A stretch of 64,000 nucleotides of DNA from JBBATK01 sp040398805. GTDB lineage: Bacteria; Bacteroidota; Ignavibacteria; Kapaibacteriales; NICIL-2. A program made the position numbers and the translations under genes. Under the pieces are notes generated by a model that worked only from the letters and a program-made list of their open reading frames with translations, was not told the DNA's origin and searched no databases. Below are positions 34,772 to 44,000 of the stretch, piece after piece (the first letter of the stretch is position 1; each line of letters opens with the position of its first letter). The DNA lies in assembly GCA_040398805.1 (NCBI GenBank), contig JBBATK010000005.1, positions 62,001-126,000 on the forward strand, written 5' to 3'.

Positions 34772-36990
34772 TGAAAAACAAATCGACGGGTGCGGTTCAG
34801 AAACGACAATTCGAAACCCGACACGAAGTGGCTGTTTATGAATTCGTAATGCCGGCAGGCGAAGCGTCTTCCCGAGATTTGCCCCGTCACCATCACCGCT
34901 CCATCGTGAAGAGATTCGTCAACCGAGAGATTTCCTGGCTCGCTTTCAACGCCCGTGTGTTGGAGGAAGCGCAAGACCGGACCACGCCGTTGCTCGAGCG
35001 ATTGCGGTTCCTGGGGATTTTCTCGAACAACCTCGACGAGTTCTATCGCGTGCGTATCGCCACCGTGCGCAGGCTGATGAAGATCGGCTCCAAAGCCAAG
35101 ACGAGTCTGCACGCCAAGCCGGCGGATCTGCTTGCCCAGGTGCAGGAGATCGTCATCGGACTCAACCGCACCTTCGAGTCCACCTATGCCGCTATCCGCA
35201 AAGAGCTACGGAAGCACGGTGTGCATATCATCGACGAAACGATGATAACGCCGCAGCAGAGCCGCTTCGTGAAAGAGTACTTCGCAGAGGTGGTCCGGCC
35301 TGCCCTCGTGCCCATCATGTTGAATCAAGTGCAGAGCTTTCCCTACCTGCGGGATTCGGCCATCTATCTGGCCATACGGCTTTGGTCCAAGAAGAATCCC
35401 AAACAGCCGCAGTTCTCCGTTGTCGAAGTGCCTACCTCGCTCACCGGTCGTTTCGTAAAGCTGCCATCCACGGGTACGACGCAAACGATCATCCTCGTGG
35501 AGGATATCATCCGTCATAACCTCGCGGAACTCTTCGCCAAGTTCGCGTTCGATTCGTGCGCCGCGTACACGGTGAAGCTCACGCGCGACCAGGAGCTGGA
35601 TCTCGATTCCGATATCTCGGCAAGCCTGCTTGATAAGATCGCGCGGAGCGTGAAGAACCGTCAGAAAGGCGCTCCCGTGCGCTTCGTGTACGATGCCGAC
35701 ATTGCACCGGACCTGCTCGAGCTGCTCCGCTCGCGGATGAAACTCCAGAACTCGGACAGTCTGATTCCCGCCGGACGGTATCATAATTTCAAAGACTTCA
35801 TCGCGTTTCCCACGATGGGGTTGACACACCTTCGCTACGAGCCGCTGAAGCCGCTCGCCCACCCGGATTTCGAACGGCACCGCAGCACCTTCGATGCCAT
35901 CAAAGAGCGGGACATCATGGTGCATTATCCGTATCAGACCTTCGGACATCTGTTGGACCTGTTACGTGAGGCGGCGATGGATCCCGAGGTACGCAGGATC
36001 AGTATGACCCTGTATCGCGCAGCGAAATCCTCGCACGTGGTGAACGCCCTTGTCAATGCGGCACGCAACGGTAAAGCGGTGACGGTGGTGGTGGAGCTTC
36101 AGGCGCGCTTCGACGAAGAGGCGAACATCCAGTGGGCACGGGAGCTGGCGGATGCCGGCATCAATGTCATCTACGGCGTCCCGTCGCTGAAGGTGCACTC
36201 GAAGCTCGTGCTCGTGGAACGGAATGAAGGGAAGAAGCGACAGCTTTATGCGCATGTGAGCACCGGTAACTTCAACGAAGTGACGGCGCGCGCCTACTGC
36301 GATGATGCGCTGTTCACGGCAGACAAGAGGATCACGACGGAAGTGCAGATGCTCTTCTCGTTCTTCGAGAGGAATTATCTCCTGAAGAACACCAAGCACC
36401 TGATCGTCTCGCCCATGCGCACGCGGTCGCGCATGCTCAAGCTCATCGATCTCGAAATCGCAGCGGCACAGGAGGGACGTCCGTGCGGTATCGTCCTCAA
36501 GATCAACAGTCTCGTGGATGAACAGATCATCGAAGCCTTGTACAAGGCCTCGAACGCAGGAGTACGGGTGGACCTCATCGTGCGCGGAATGTGTGCGCTG
36601 ATTCCCGGCGTGCCGGGCATGAGCGAGAACATCCGAGTGGCCAGCATCATCGACCGCTTCCTGGAGCATTCGCGCATCTTCCGGTTCGAACACGGTGGCC
36701 AGCCGTTGTATTTCCTCTCGTCGGCGGACATGATGACGCGCAACCTCGATCAGCGTATCGAAGTGACCTGTCCTATCTACGATCCGCGCTTGCAGCAGGA
36801 ACTTCAGGACATCCTCGACATGCAAAGCGGTGATACCGTCAAGGCCCGTCGGTGGAACTGGCCCGTGCCTGCGGCGACGTCGGACCGAAAAATCCGTTCG
36901 CAGTTTTTGATGATCGAGCACCTCACCCTACTTTCGCGCTCCGCGAAGCGTCCCAAGCGTCCGTCGTCTTCGACACGTCGTCCGGGATAG
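34771..36990 (+). CDS. ppk1: polyphosphate kinase 1
   Basis: The product (739 residues from ATG 34771) makes inorganic polyphosphate from ATP. Seen: the N-terminal NREISWLAFNARVLEEA, the middle domain HYPYQTFGHLLDLLREAA with MTLYR, and the phospholipase-D-like catalytic region LKVHSKLVLVER, YAHVSTGNFNEVTARAYCDDALFT, then NQR-like C-terminal segments. The conserved His in VHSK is the expected phospho-accepting residue. An upstream in-frame extension lies inside pfkA and is rejected. Gene order pfkA-ppk1-ppx suggests an operon. Confidence 0.95.
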   Translation: MKNKSTGAVQKRQFETRHEVAVYEFVMPAGEASSRDLPRHHHRSIVKRFVNREISWLAFNARVLEEAQDRTTPLLERLRFLGIFSNNLDEFYRVRIATVRRLMKIGSKAKTSLHAKPADLLAQVQEIVIGLNRTFESTYAAIRKELRKHGVHIIDETMITPQQSRFVKEYFAEVVRPALVPIMLNQVQSFPYLRDSAIYLAIRLWSKKNPKQPQFSVVEVPTSLTGRFVKLPSTGTTQTIILVEDIIRHNLAELFAKFAFDSCAAYTVKLTRDQELDLDSDISASLLDKIARSVKNRQKGAPVRFVYDADIAPDLLELLRSRMKLQNSDSLIPAGRYHNFKDFIAFPTMGLTHLRYEPLKPLAHPDFERHRSTFDAIKERDIMVHYPYQTFGHLLDLLREAAMDPEVRRISMTLYRAAKSSHVVNALVNAARNGKAVTVVVELQARFDEEANIQWARELADAGINVIYGVPSLKVHSKLVLVERNEGKKRQLYAHVSTGNFNEVTARAYCDDALFTADKRITTEVQMLFSFFERNYLLKNTKHLIVSPMRTRSRMLKLIDLEIAAAQEGRPCGIVLKINSLVDEQIIEALYKASNAGVRVDLIVRGMCALIPGVPGMSENIRVASIIDRFLEHSRIFRFEHGGQPLYFLSSADMMTRNLDQRIEVTCPIYDPRLQQELQDILDMQSGDTVKARRWNWPVPAATSDRKIRSQFLMIEHLTLLSRSAKRPKRPSSSTRRPG

Positions 36991-37031
36991 CCCTTCGTCC
37001 TTCATCCCACTGATTGCTGGATTCCACGTTC

Positions 37032-37940
37032 ATGGACGTCCGTCGCCTTGCCGCCATCGATATCGGTTCCAACTCCGTTCGACTTCTCGTCGAGCAGGTG
37101 TTCCAGACGTCCACCGAGACACGCTTCTCGAAGATCGTCCTGCTTCGTCTGCCCGTGCGGCTCGGTGAGGACACGTTCAGCGAGCAGCGGATACGGCCCG
37201 CCACCATCGAGCGACTGTGCGAGGCCATGTCTGCCTTCAATAGTGTCATGCGTCTGCACGAAGTGGTCCATTACAAAGCAGCGGCCACGTCGGCCATGCG
37301 CGAAGCGGAGAACGCCGAGGAGGTGGTTCACCATGTCATGCGTCGTTCCGGAATCCCCGTGCAGGTGCTCAGTGGCGAGGAGGAAGCGCGCGTCATCAAT
37401 CTCAGCCAGAGCGCTTTCGCCCTGTCCATGAATAAGGACTGCCTGTTCATCGATGTGGGCGGCGGAAGCACGGAGACCGTGGTCTTCGCCGGAGGAGCGC
37501 CCGTGGTGGAACAATCCTTCCAGATCGGCACCATCCGCCTTCTCAAGGACAAAGTGAAGAGGAGCGAATGGAAATCGCTCCACGCATGGTTGGATGACCA
37601 CGTGATGCATCGCGCCCACCTGACGCCTGTGGGATCGGGTGGAAACATCAACAGATTGTACAAGCTCCTTCACAGCGATCCGGGACAGGCCTTGAAGGTC
37701 TCCCGCCTGCGAAAGCTCGTGAGCGACCTAAGCAATTGCACGATCGACGAACGCATGGAACGGTTCGGCCTGCATCCGGACCGCGCCGATGTCATCGTTC
37801 CCGCAGGGGAGATCTTTCTCTCCATCGTCTCGCATATCGGTGCTCGCGAGATGTATGTACCCAAGCTCGGACTCAGCGACGGCCTCGTGAAGCTGGCATA
37901 CAGCGAGTATTCCTCTTCCCAGCGGATATCCGCCTCCTAA
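37032..37940 (+). CDS. ppx: Ppx/GppA family phosphatase
   Basis: The 302-residue product is a sugar-kinase-fold phosphatase of the exopolyphosphatase/GppA family. Seen: AAIDIGSNSVRLLVEQ, SAMREAENAEE, LSGEEEARVINL, and the phosphate loop FIDVGGGSTETVVF. It lacks the C-terminal HD domain of longer Ppx proteins, so it may be a short exopolyphosphatase or a pppGpp phosphatase. It sits 41 bp after ppk1, which favours polyphosphate turnover. Start ATG 37032 is the best fit. Confidence 0.88.
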   Translation: MDVRRLAAIDIGSNSVRLLVEQVFQTSTETRFSKIVLLRLPVRLGEDTFSEQRIRPATIERLCEAMSAFNSVMRLHEVVHYKAAATSAMREAENAEEVVHHVMRRSGIPVQVLSGEEEARVINLSQSAFALSMNKDCLFIDVGGGSTETVVFAGGAPVVEQSFQIGTIRLLKDKVKRSEWKSLHAWLDDHVMHRAHLTPVGSGGNINRLYKLLHSDPGQALKVSRLRKLVSDLSNCTIDERMERFGLHPDRADVIVPAGEIFLSIVSHIGAREMYVPKLGLSDGLVKLAYSEYSSSQRISAS

Positions 37941-37981
37941 ACTCCCGCCCTTTCCAGTGTCTGCGACCCCGTTTTTCTCAT

Positions 37982-38041
37982 GTTACGTTCTGGTAACACG
38001 GCGTAACACAAGCATAACATTGACGAAACACTGACGATACA
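37982..38041 (+). promoter_or_regulatory. array of TAACA-like repeats resembling Pho boxes
   Basis: GTAACA (37993), GTAACA (38003), ATAACA (38014) and GAAACA (38025) lie 10, 11 and 11 bp apart, flanked by weaker copies GTTACG (37982) and GATACA (38036). Period and sequence recall PhoB/PhoP boxes (direct repeats at about 11 bp). The array is 57-116 bp before the TonB receptor start. Confidence 0.6.
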
Positions 38042-38050
38042 GGCCTCCGA

Positions 38051-38058
38051 TAGTTTCG
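38051..38058 (+). promoter_or_regulatory. candidate -7 element TAGTTTCG
   Basis: Seven of eight bases match TAnnTTTG. It lies 10 bp after the repeat array and 40 bp before the receptor start, the geometry expected for an activator bound just upstream of the promoter. Confidence 0.4.
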
Positions 38059-38097
38059 CACCGTAGTCGTGTGTGTAATCCTATCTCAAGCCATCCT

Positions 38098-40977
38098 ATG
38101 TTTCCTCGTTTCTCTTTGTGGTTGATGTGCACCATCCTGTGCGCAGTCTCCGTTGTCGCTCAAGATGCTACCGGCACCATCTCCGGTAGAGTCACCGATG
38201 GTGAGACGGGCGATCCCCTTGTCCGTGCCACCGTCATGATCACGGTGAACGGAAAAGTGAAAGGGACGTTCGCCGATTCCAAAGGGGCCTACGCCCTTCG
38301 TAATGTCCCCGTCGGGGAATACGACGTCCGCTTCCGTTTCCTCGGTTTCCAAGAGAAGCTGATGAAGCGGGTTGTCGTCCAAGCAGGCAAGACCGTGAAC
38401 GCCGATGTGGTGCTGAAGCCCGAGCGCAAGATGACGGCCGATGTCGTCGTCGAAGCCAAGGCGGCTCGCGAAACGGAAGCGGCCATCCTTACCCAGCGTA
38501 AGAATGCCGCACAGGTGAGCGACGGTGTGAGCGAACAGGAGATCAAGCGGCAGACGGATAACGACGCGGGCCAAGTGCTCAAGCGCGTTTCCGGCGTGAC
38601 CCTTGTCGGCGACAAGTTCGTGTACGTCCGCGGAATCAATGAGCGATACAACAACACCACCTTGAACGGTGCCTCGCTTGCGTCGACGGAGAACGACAAG
38701 AAGGCCTTCGCTTTCGATATGTTCCCCGCAGAGTTCCTTCAGAACGCCAGTGTCGTGAAGTCCTTCACGCCCGACCTTCCGGGGAACTTCGCCGGCGGAC
38801 TCGTGCAGTTGCAGACGGTGGATTTTCCCGACGGCTATGCGGTGCGCATGAGCGGTGGCGTAGGCGGAACGGATAACCTGACGGGCAGGTCGAATGCCTT
38901 CACCTCGTACAGCGGCGGATCGCGCGACTATCTTGGTTTCGACGACGGCACACGGGCCATGCCTTCGAACGTGCCCGGCACGCGCTACGACATGAACGCC
39001 CTTATCGCCAAGACCCGTGCCTACTATGCCGGTGACCAGACTCCGGAGAATACGGCAGCGGCGGAACAATTCAAGAATCTCGGAACGAGTTTCAATAACT
39101 CCGTATGGAAGAGCGAGCAGCGCACGGCGATGCCGAACGGGAGCTTCGGTCTTTCCTTCAGCAATGTGTACACTCCTGCAAGTACGGAAGTCGGCGTCAT
39201 CGCATCCTTGAACTACGGCAACAACGTATCGCTGTCCGACATCAAGAAGTCCGGCATCGCAAGCACGCGCGAACAGATCTTCCAATTCGGTGGTACTCAG
39301 TGGTCACGGGGAGTGAACCTGAACGCATTGTTCAACTGTGCGGTGAAGCTCAGTCCTGTCTCGATGATCAGCTTGCGCAATACCTACAACCACGCGGCGG
39401 ACGATGATGTGATCGCGCTGACGGGTGCAAACTTCGCCCAGACGCGCGACCTGCGTTTGAACAGTTTCGATTACAGCGAGAAGTCCTTGCTCTCCAGCCA
39501 GCTCCTTGGCGAACACACCATCGAGGACATGGGGAACATGTTCATCGACTGGAAGCTGGGCCTTTCGTCATCCACCCGTAATCAACCGGACTTCCGTCGT
39601 TTGCGCTACTCGCGCGACCTGAACTCGAGCGACAATTTCGTGGCCGACATTCCGTATCCCGGATCGCAGCAGGGAGACGGTACCATGGCCGGACGCTTCA
39701 TGTCCGACCTTGCCGACCGTGTCCTTAACGGCGCTTTGAACGTGGCTCTACCCTTTGGCTCCGCGAAAGTCAAGTTCGGTGCCATGACCGAGCGTCGTGA
39801 CCGCGATTTCCATACCCGATCGTTCACGTACATCCAATCGAAGATCTTCACCCGTGGCGACGTGGTTGCCGATAGCATCCTGGCTCAGTCACCCGACAAG
39901 ATCTTCTCCGCCGGAAATTTCGGTCCGAACGGCCTTGCCATGTCCGAAGACTCGAAGAGCTCGGACGCCTACATCGCCGACGAGACGCTCTACGCCGGCT
40001 ATGCCATGCTCGACATGCCCTTCGAGGTGTTCGGCATGAACCTTCGCGCCATCGCCGGTGCGCGCGTCGAGGATAATCAGACAAATCTTCGCTCCACCTA
40101 CAGCTATGTGGCCGGTACATCGACGCCGGACAGCCTTATCCGCACCAATCTTCACACGACGGATCTGCTCCCGGCATTGAATGTTGTGTGGAAAGCGTAC
40201 GACGACATGAATGTGCGTTTCAGCGCATCGCAGACGCTTACGCGTCCGTCGCTTCGCGAATTCGCTCCCTTTGCATTCTACGACTTCCAGAATCTTGCAC
40301 TCATCCAAGGCAATCCGCGCCTGACCCGCGCACTCATCCAGAACTACGACCTGCGCTGGGAAGTGTTCCCGCGCGCCGGCGAAGTGATTTCCGCGGGAGT
40401 CTTCTACAAGCGCTTCAAGAACGCCATCGAGGAGACCATCATTCCTGCTGCGAGCGAGATCCAGCGCTCCTTCGACAACGCCAAGGACGATGCGGTGAAC
40501 TACGGTTTCGAGGTGGAGTTGCGGAAGTCGCTCGGCGTCGTTTCGGATGCTCTCTCGAACTTCCTCTTCACGTCGAACATCGCCATCATCCGCTCCGAGA
40601 TCAACGTGCTCCAGGGTCTGAAGAACGATATCCGTCCTCTTTGGGGACAGTCGCCGTACTCGATAAACTTCGGACTGTTCTACGTGGAGCCCGAATCACG
40701 CACCTCGGTGAACCTGTCGTACAACCGTGCCGGAAAGCGCATCGTGCAGGTGGCGCAAGTGGGCGCTTTCGCCTTCGATGATCCGCACGTGTACGAAATG
40801 CCTCGGGATCAAATCGACCTGAATGTGTCGCGTCCGATCGGCGATGCCTTCACCCTTAAGCTATCCGTTCGCGACCTTCTCAATCCGCCCACGGACTGGG
40901 TGCAGGGAGGAGTAACGGTGGCATCGGTGCAACGCGGGCGCACCGTCAGTCTCAGCTTCGGTTACACGATGAATTGA
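38098..40977 (+). CDS. TonB-dependent outer-membrane receptor
   Basis: The product (959 residues) has a signal peptide (LWLMCTILCAVSVVAQ), a carboxypeptidase-regulatory-like domain (about 25-105; GTISGRVTDGETGDPLVRATV), a TonB-type plug (about 115-240; RQTDNDAGQVLKRVSGV, VYVRGINERYNNTTLNG) and a long beta barrel. It imports a ligand with energy from TonB. The ligand is not known. The Pho-box-like array upstream and polyphosphate genes before it favour a phosphorus compound. The following gene, 70 bp downstream, encodes a T9SS beta-helix protein and is probably its surface partner. Start ATG 38098 gives the signal peptide. Confidence 0.9.
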   Translation: MFPRFSLWLMCTILCAVSVVAQDATGTISGRVTDGETGDPLVRATVMITVNGKVKGTFADSKGAYALRNVPVGEYDVRFRFLGFQEKLMKRVVVQAGKTVNADVVLKPERKMTADVVVEAKAARETEAAILTQRKNAAQVSDGVSEQEIKRQTDNDAGQVLKRVSGVTLVGDKFVYVRGINERYNNTTLNGASLASTENDKKAFAFDMFPAEFLQNASVVKSFTPDLPGNFAGGLVQLQTVDFPDGYAVRMSGGVGGTDNLTGRSNAFTSYSGGSRDYLGFDDGTRAMPSNVPGTRYDMNALIAKTRAYYAGDQTPENTAAAEQFKNLGTSFNNSVWKSEQRTAMPNGSFGLSFSNVYTPASTEVGVIASLNYGNNVSLSDIKKSGIASTREQIFQFGGTQWSRGVNLNALFNCAVKLSPVSMISLRNTYNHAADDDVIALTGANFAQTRDLRLNSFDYSEKSLLSSQLLGEHTIEDMGNMFIDWKLGLSSSTRNQPDFRRLRYSRDLNSSDNFVADIPYPGSQQGDGTMAGRFMSDLADRVLNGALNVALPFGSAKVKFGAMTERRDRDFHTRSFTYIQSKIFTRGDVVADSILAQSPDKIFSAGNFGPNGLAMSEDSKSSDAYIADETLYAGYAMLDMPFEVFGMNLRAIAGARVEDNQTNLRSTYSYVAGTSTPDSLIRTNLHTTDLLPALNVVWKAYDDMNVRFSASQTLTRPSLREFAPFAFYDFQNLALIQGNPRLTRALIQNYDLRWEVFPRAGEVISAGVFYKRFKNAIEETIIPAASEIQRSFDNAKDDAVNYGFEVELRKSLGVVSDALSNFLFTSNIAIIRSEINVLQGLKNDIRPLWGQSPYSINFGLFYVEPESRTSVNLSYNRAGKRIVQVAQVGAFAFDDPHVYEMPRDQIDLNVSRPIGDAFTLKLSVRDLLNPPTDWVQGGVTVASVQRGRTVSLSFGYTMN

Positions 40978-41047
40978 TCGGGAGTGTGGAAGAATAATGA
41001 ACCACGCAAAGCTCCTACTACTATCACTTTTTTTCATGAGGGAGAAA

Positions 41048-44000
41048 ATGAAACGCACGCACTTGATACTCCTTGTCCTGTTGAGTATCTGTTCACTATC
41101 GGTGTTCGCCCAGCCGACGAGCATCACGCTCTTGAAGCCGGCCGGAGGCGAGACCTATCGCGCGGGAACATCGAACGATTTCCGCTGGGATACCACCGGT
41201 ACCAACGGTTCACGGTTCGTGTTCCAATTCTCTACCACGCCGAACGGTCCGTGGGACAATCTTCCTCTGCCGAACGGCGTATCGAACGTTTTGGATTCTA
41301 CCTCCATCCCTTCCGGTAACGTGGGCGGTCGTGGACAATATCTGTTCGGTTTCAGAGCTCCCGGCGTGAACACCACATCCGGGTATGTTCGCATGGTGCT
41401 TCTCAATCGAGACGGCACTCCGAACTTCAATGTGACCAGTCGGAACCAGGTACCGTTCACCATCACGCAGCCCGCTCCGATCAAGGTGGATTCCGTTCTG
41501 ACAGGAAACATCACGGGTACCGTGACCCTTCGGCCGACGAAGATCTACGGTCTGGCCGGATTCGTCTGGGTGCAGAACGGCGGCGTGCTCCGCATCCTTC
41601 CCGGAACGGTCGTCGTCGGTGATGCACCCGGGGTGAACTCGGCGATCATCATCAATCGCGGCGGCAAGATCCTCGCCGACGGAACGAAGGAGAAGCCCAT
41701 CGTGTTCACGAGTCGTGCACCTGCAGGCCAGCGTGATCGGGGCGATTGGGGCGGTATCCTGATCTGCGGACGGGCGGCAACGAATCACCCGGGAGGTGAA
41801 GCGGTGATGGAAGGTTTCCCCAGCGATCCCGTCAACGCGCGATTCGGCGGTGGTGCTACACCCGATGACAACGACAACTCCGGAATCCTCCGCTATGTGC
41901 GTATCGAGTTCGGCGGTATCGCGCTATTCCCGAATCAGGAGATCAATGGTCTGACCCTCGGTGCGGTCGGTCGCGGAACGATCATCGAGAATGTTCAAGT
42001 GTCCTATTCGGGCGACGACTCCTATGAGTGGTTCGGCGGTACCGTGGACTCGAAGAGGTTGATTTCGTACAACGGTATCGATGATGATTTCGACACGGAC
42101 AACGGCTTCCGCGGACGCATCCAATTCGCCCTTGCCAAACGCTTCCGTCAGGTGGCAGATCAGTCCACATCGCAGGCGTTCGAGAGCGACAACGATGCCA
42201 GTGGCTCCCGCAACCTCCCCGTAACCAGTCCGATATTCGCCAACTGCACGTTCATCGGTCCGTTGCAGGATACCAGCATGATCAGCGGTTCGAGTGCACA
42301 GCAGTACAACCGTCTCTACGGCTCATCGTCGATGGTCCGTCGTAATTCCCGTCTTTCGTTGTTCAACTCCCTTGTCATCGGGTGGCCGAACACCATGGAG
42401 TTCGGCAATCCCAACGGCGGATTCACGGCAGACGCGGCTTCCCGTGACTCGTTGCAGTTCAGGAACAACACGTTCATCGGCATCAAGGCCGGTAGTCCGG
42501 GTTGGCGCGGAACCGTTCCTGCAGGAAGCACGGGCTTCACGTCTGCGTGGCTATTGAACCCCGACAACGCGAACGAGGTGATCAACCGTGCCGGCAACAT
42601 CGAATTCTACTGCGAACTCGGTAACGCGTATGCAGAGAACAGCAACATGTTCAGTGCTGTTCCCACGATCAACGCTCCGTACATCGCGAGTGCCTCCTTT
42701 ACGCGTCGCGGATCGGTCGCTATCGACGATCCCTACTTCGAGAAAGTCACGTATCGCGGTGCGTTCTCGCCCGACCTCAATCAGCGTTGGGATGCGGGTT
42801 GGGCGGAATACGATCCCATCAACAAGGAATACAAGGCGCAGCCCTCGTTGAAGCTGGTGACTCCTGTCGGTGGCGAGAAGTACATCGTAGGACAGAAAGT
42901 GAAGATTTCGTGGGATACGACGAGCACGGCCGGTCTCGCGCTGAACGTCCAGTTCGGAACGGGTGTCAACGGTCCGTGGACGGCGATCACAGGCTCACCG
43001 GTCGTCGATACGGGTGCCACCCGCGGTAACATCCAGTGGACGGTTCCCAATACGGTAACCAAGACAGGATTCATCCGTATCGTGAGTGCAACCGATTCCA
43101 CCATCACGTCGCGCAACGATTTCGGTTTCGAAATTTCGCTTCCCGCTCCTCCGCCTCCGCCCACGGTTCGCCTTATCAAGCCCGCAGGTGGCGAGGTGTT
43201 CCGCGCCGGCTCCTCGCAGACATTACAGTGGGATACCACGGGAACGAACGGTCAATGGTTCAAATTCCAATGGGCGACGGCCAAGGATGGTCCGTGGACG
43301 GATATCTCCCTTCCCGGCACTGCGAAGTTCGTCCTTGATTCCACGCGCATCCCTTCAGGTATGGTTGGCGGCCGCGGCACGTACGCCTTCGGTTTCCGCG
43401 TGCCTGCAACGGCAACAACCACCGGATATGTGCGCATGATGCTCGTGAACAAGAAAGACTCCACGCCGGATCTTGCGAATATCAGCTCGAACGCGACGCC
43501 GTTTACCATCACGCAGGCAAAGCCCGTAGCCGTGGATTCATTGCTCAGCGGTAATATCACCACATCACTCACGCTCACGCCGAAGAAGATCTATGGATTG
43601 ACCGGTCTCGTGTATGTCCAAAGCGGTGCAGTGCTCACCATCCTCCCCGGAACGATCGTCGTTGGCGACGCACCCGGGGTGAACTCGGCGCTCATCATCA
43701 ACCGCGGTGCGAAGATCATCGCTAACGGGACGGCGCAGAAGCCCATCGTGTTCACGAGCCGTGCGCCGGTAGGCCAGCGTGATCGCGGTGACTGGGGCGG
43801 CATCCTTATCTGCGGTCGTGCGGCAACGAACCATCCGGGCGGCGAAGCCGTCATGGAAGGATTCCCCAGCGATCCCGTCAATGCTCGCTTCGGTGGCGGA
43901 GCGAATCCCGACAACAACGACAACTCGGGCATCCTGCGGTATGTGCGCATCGAGTTCGGCGGTATCGCGTTGTTCCCTAATCAGGAAATCAACGGGCTTA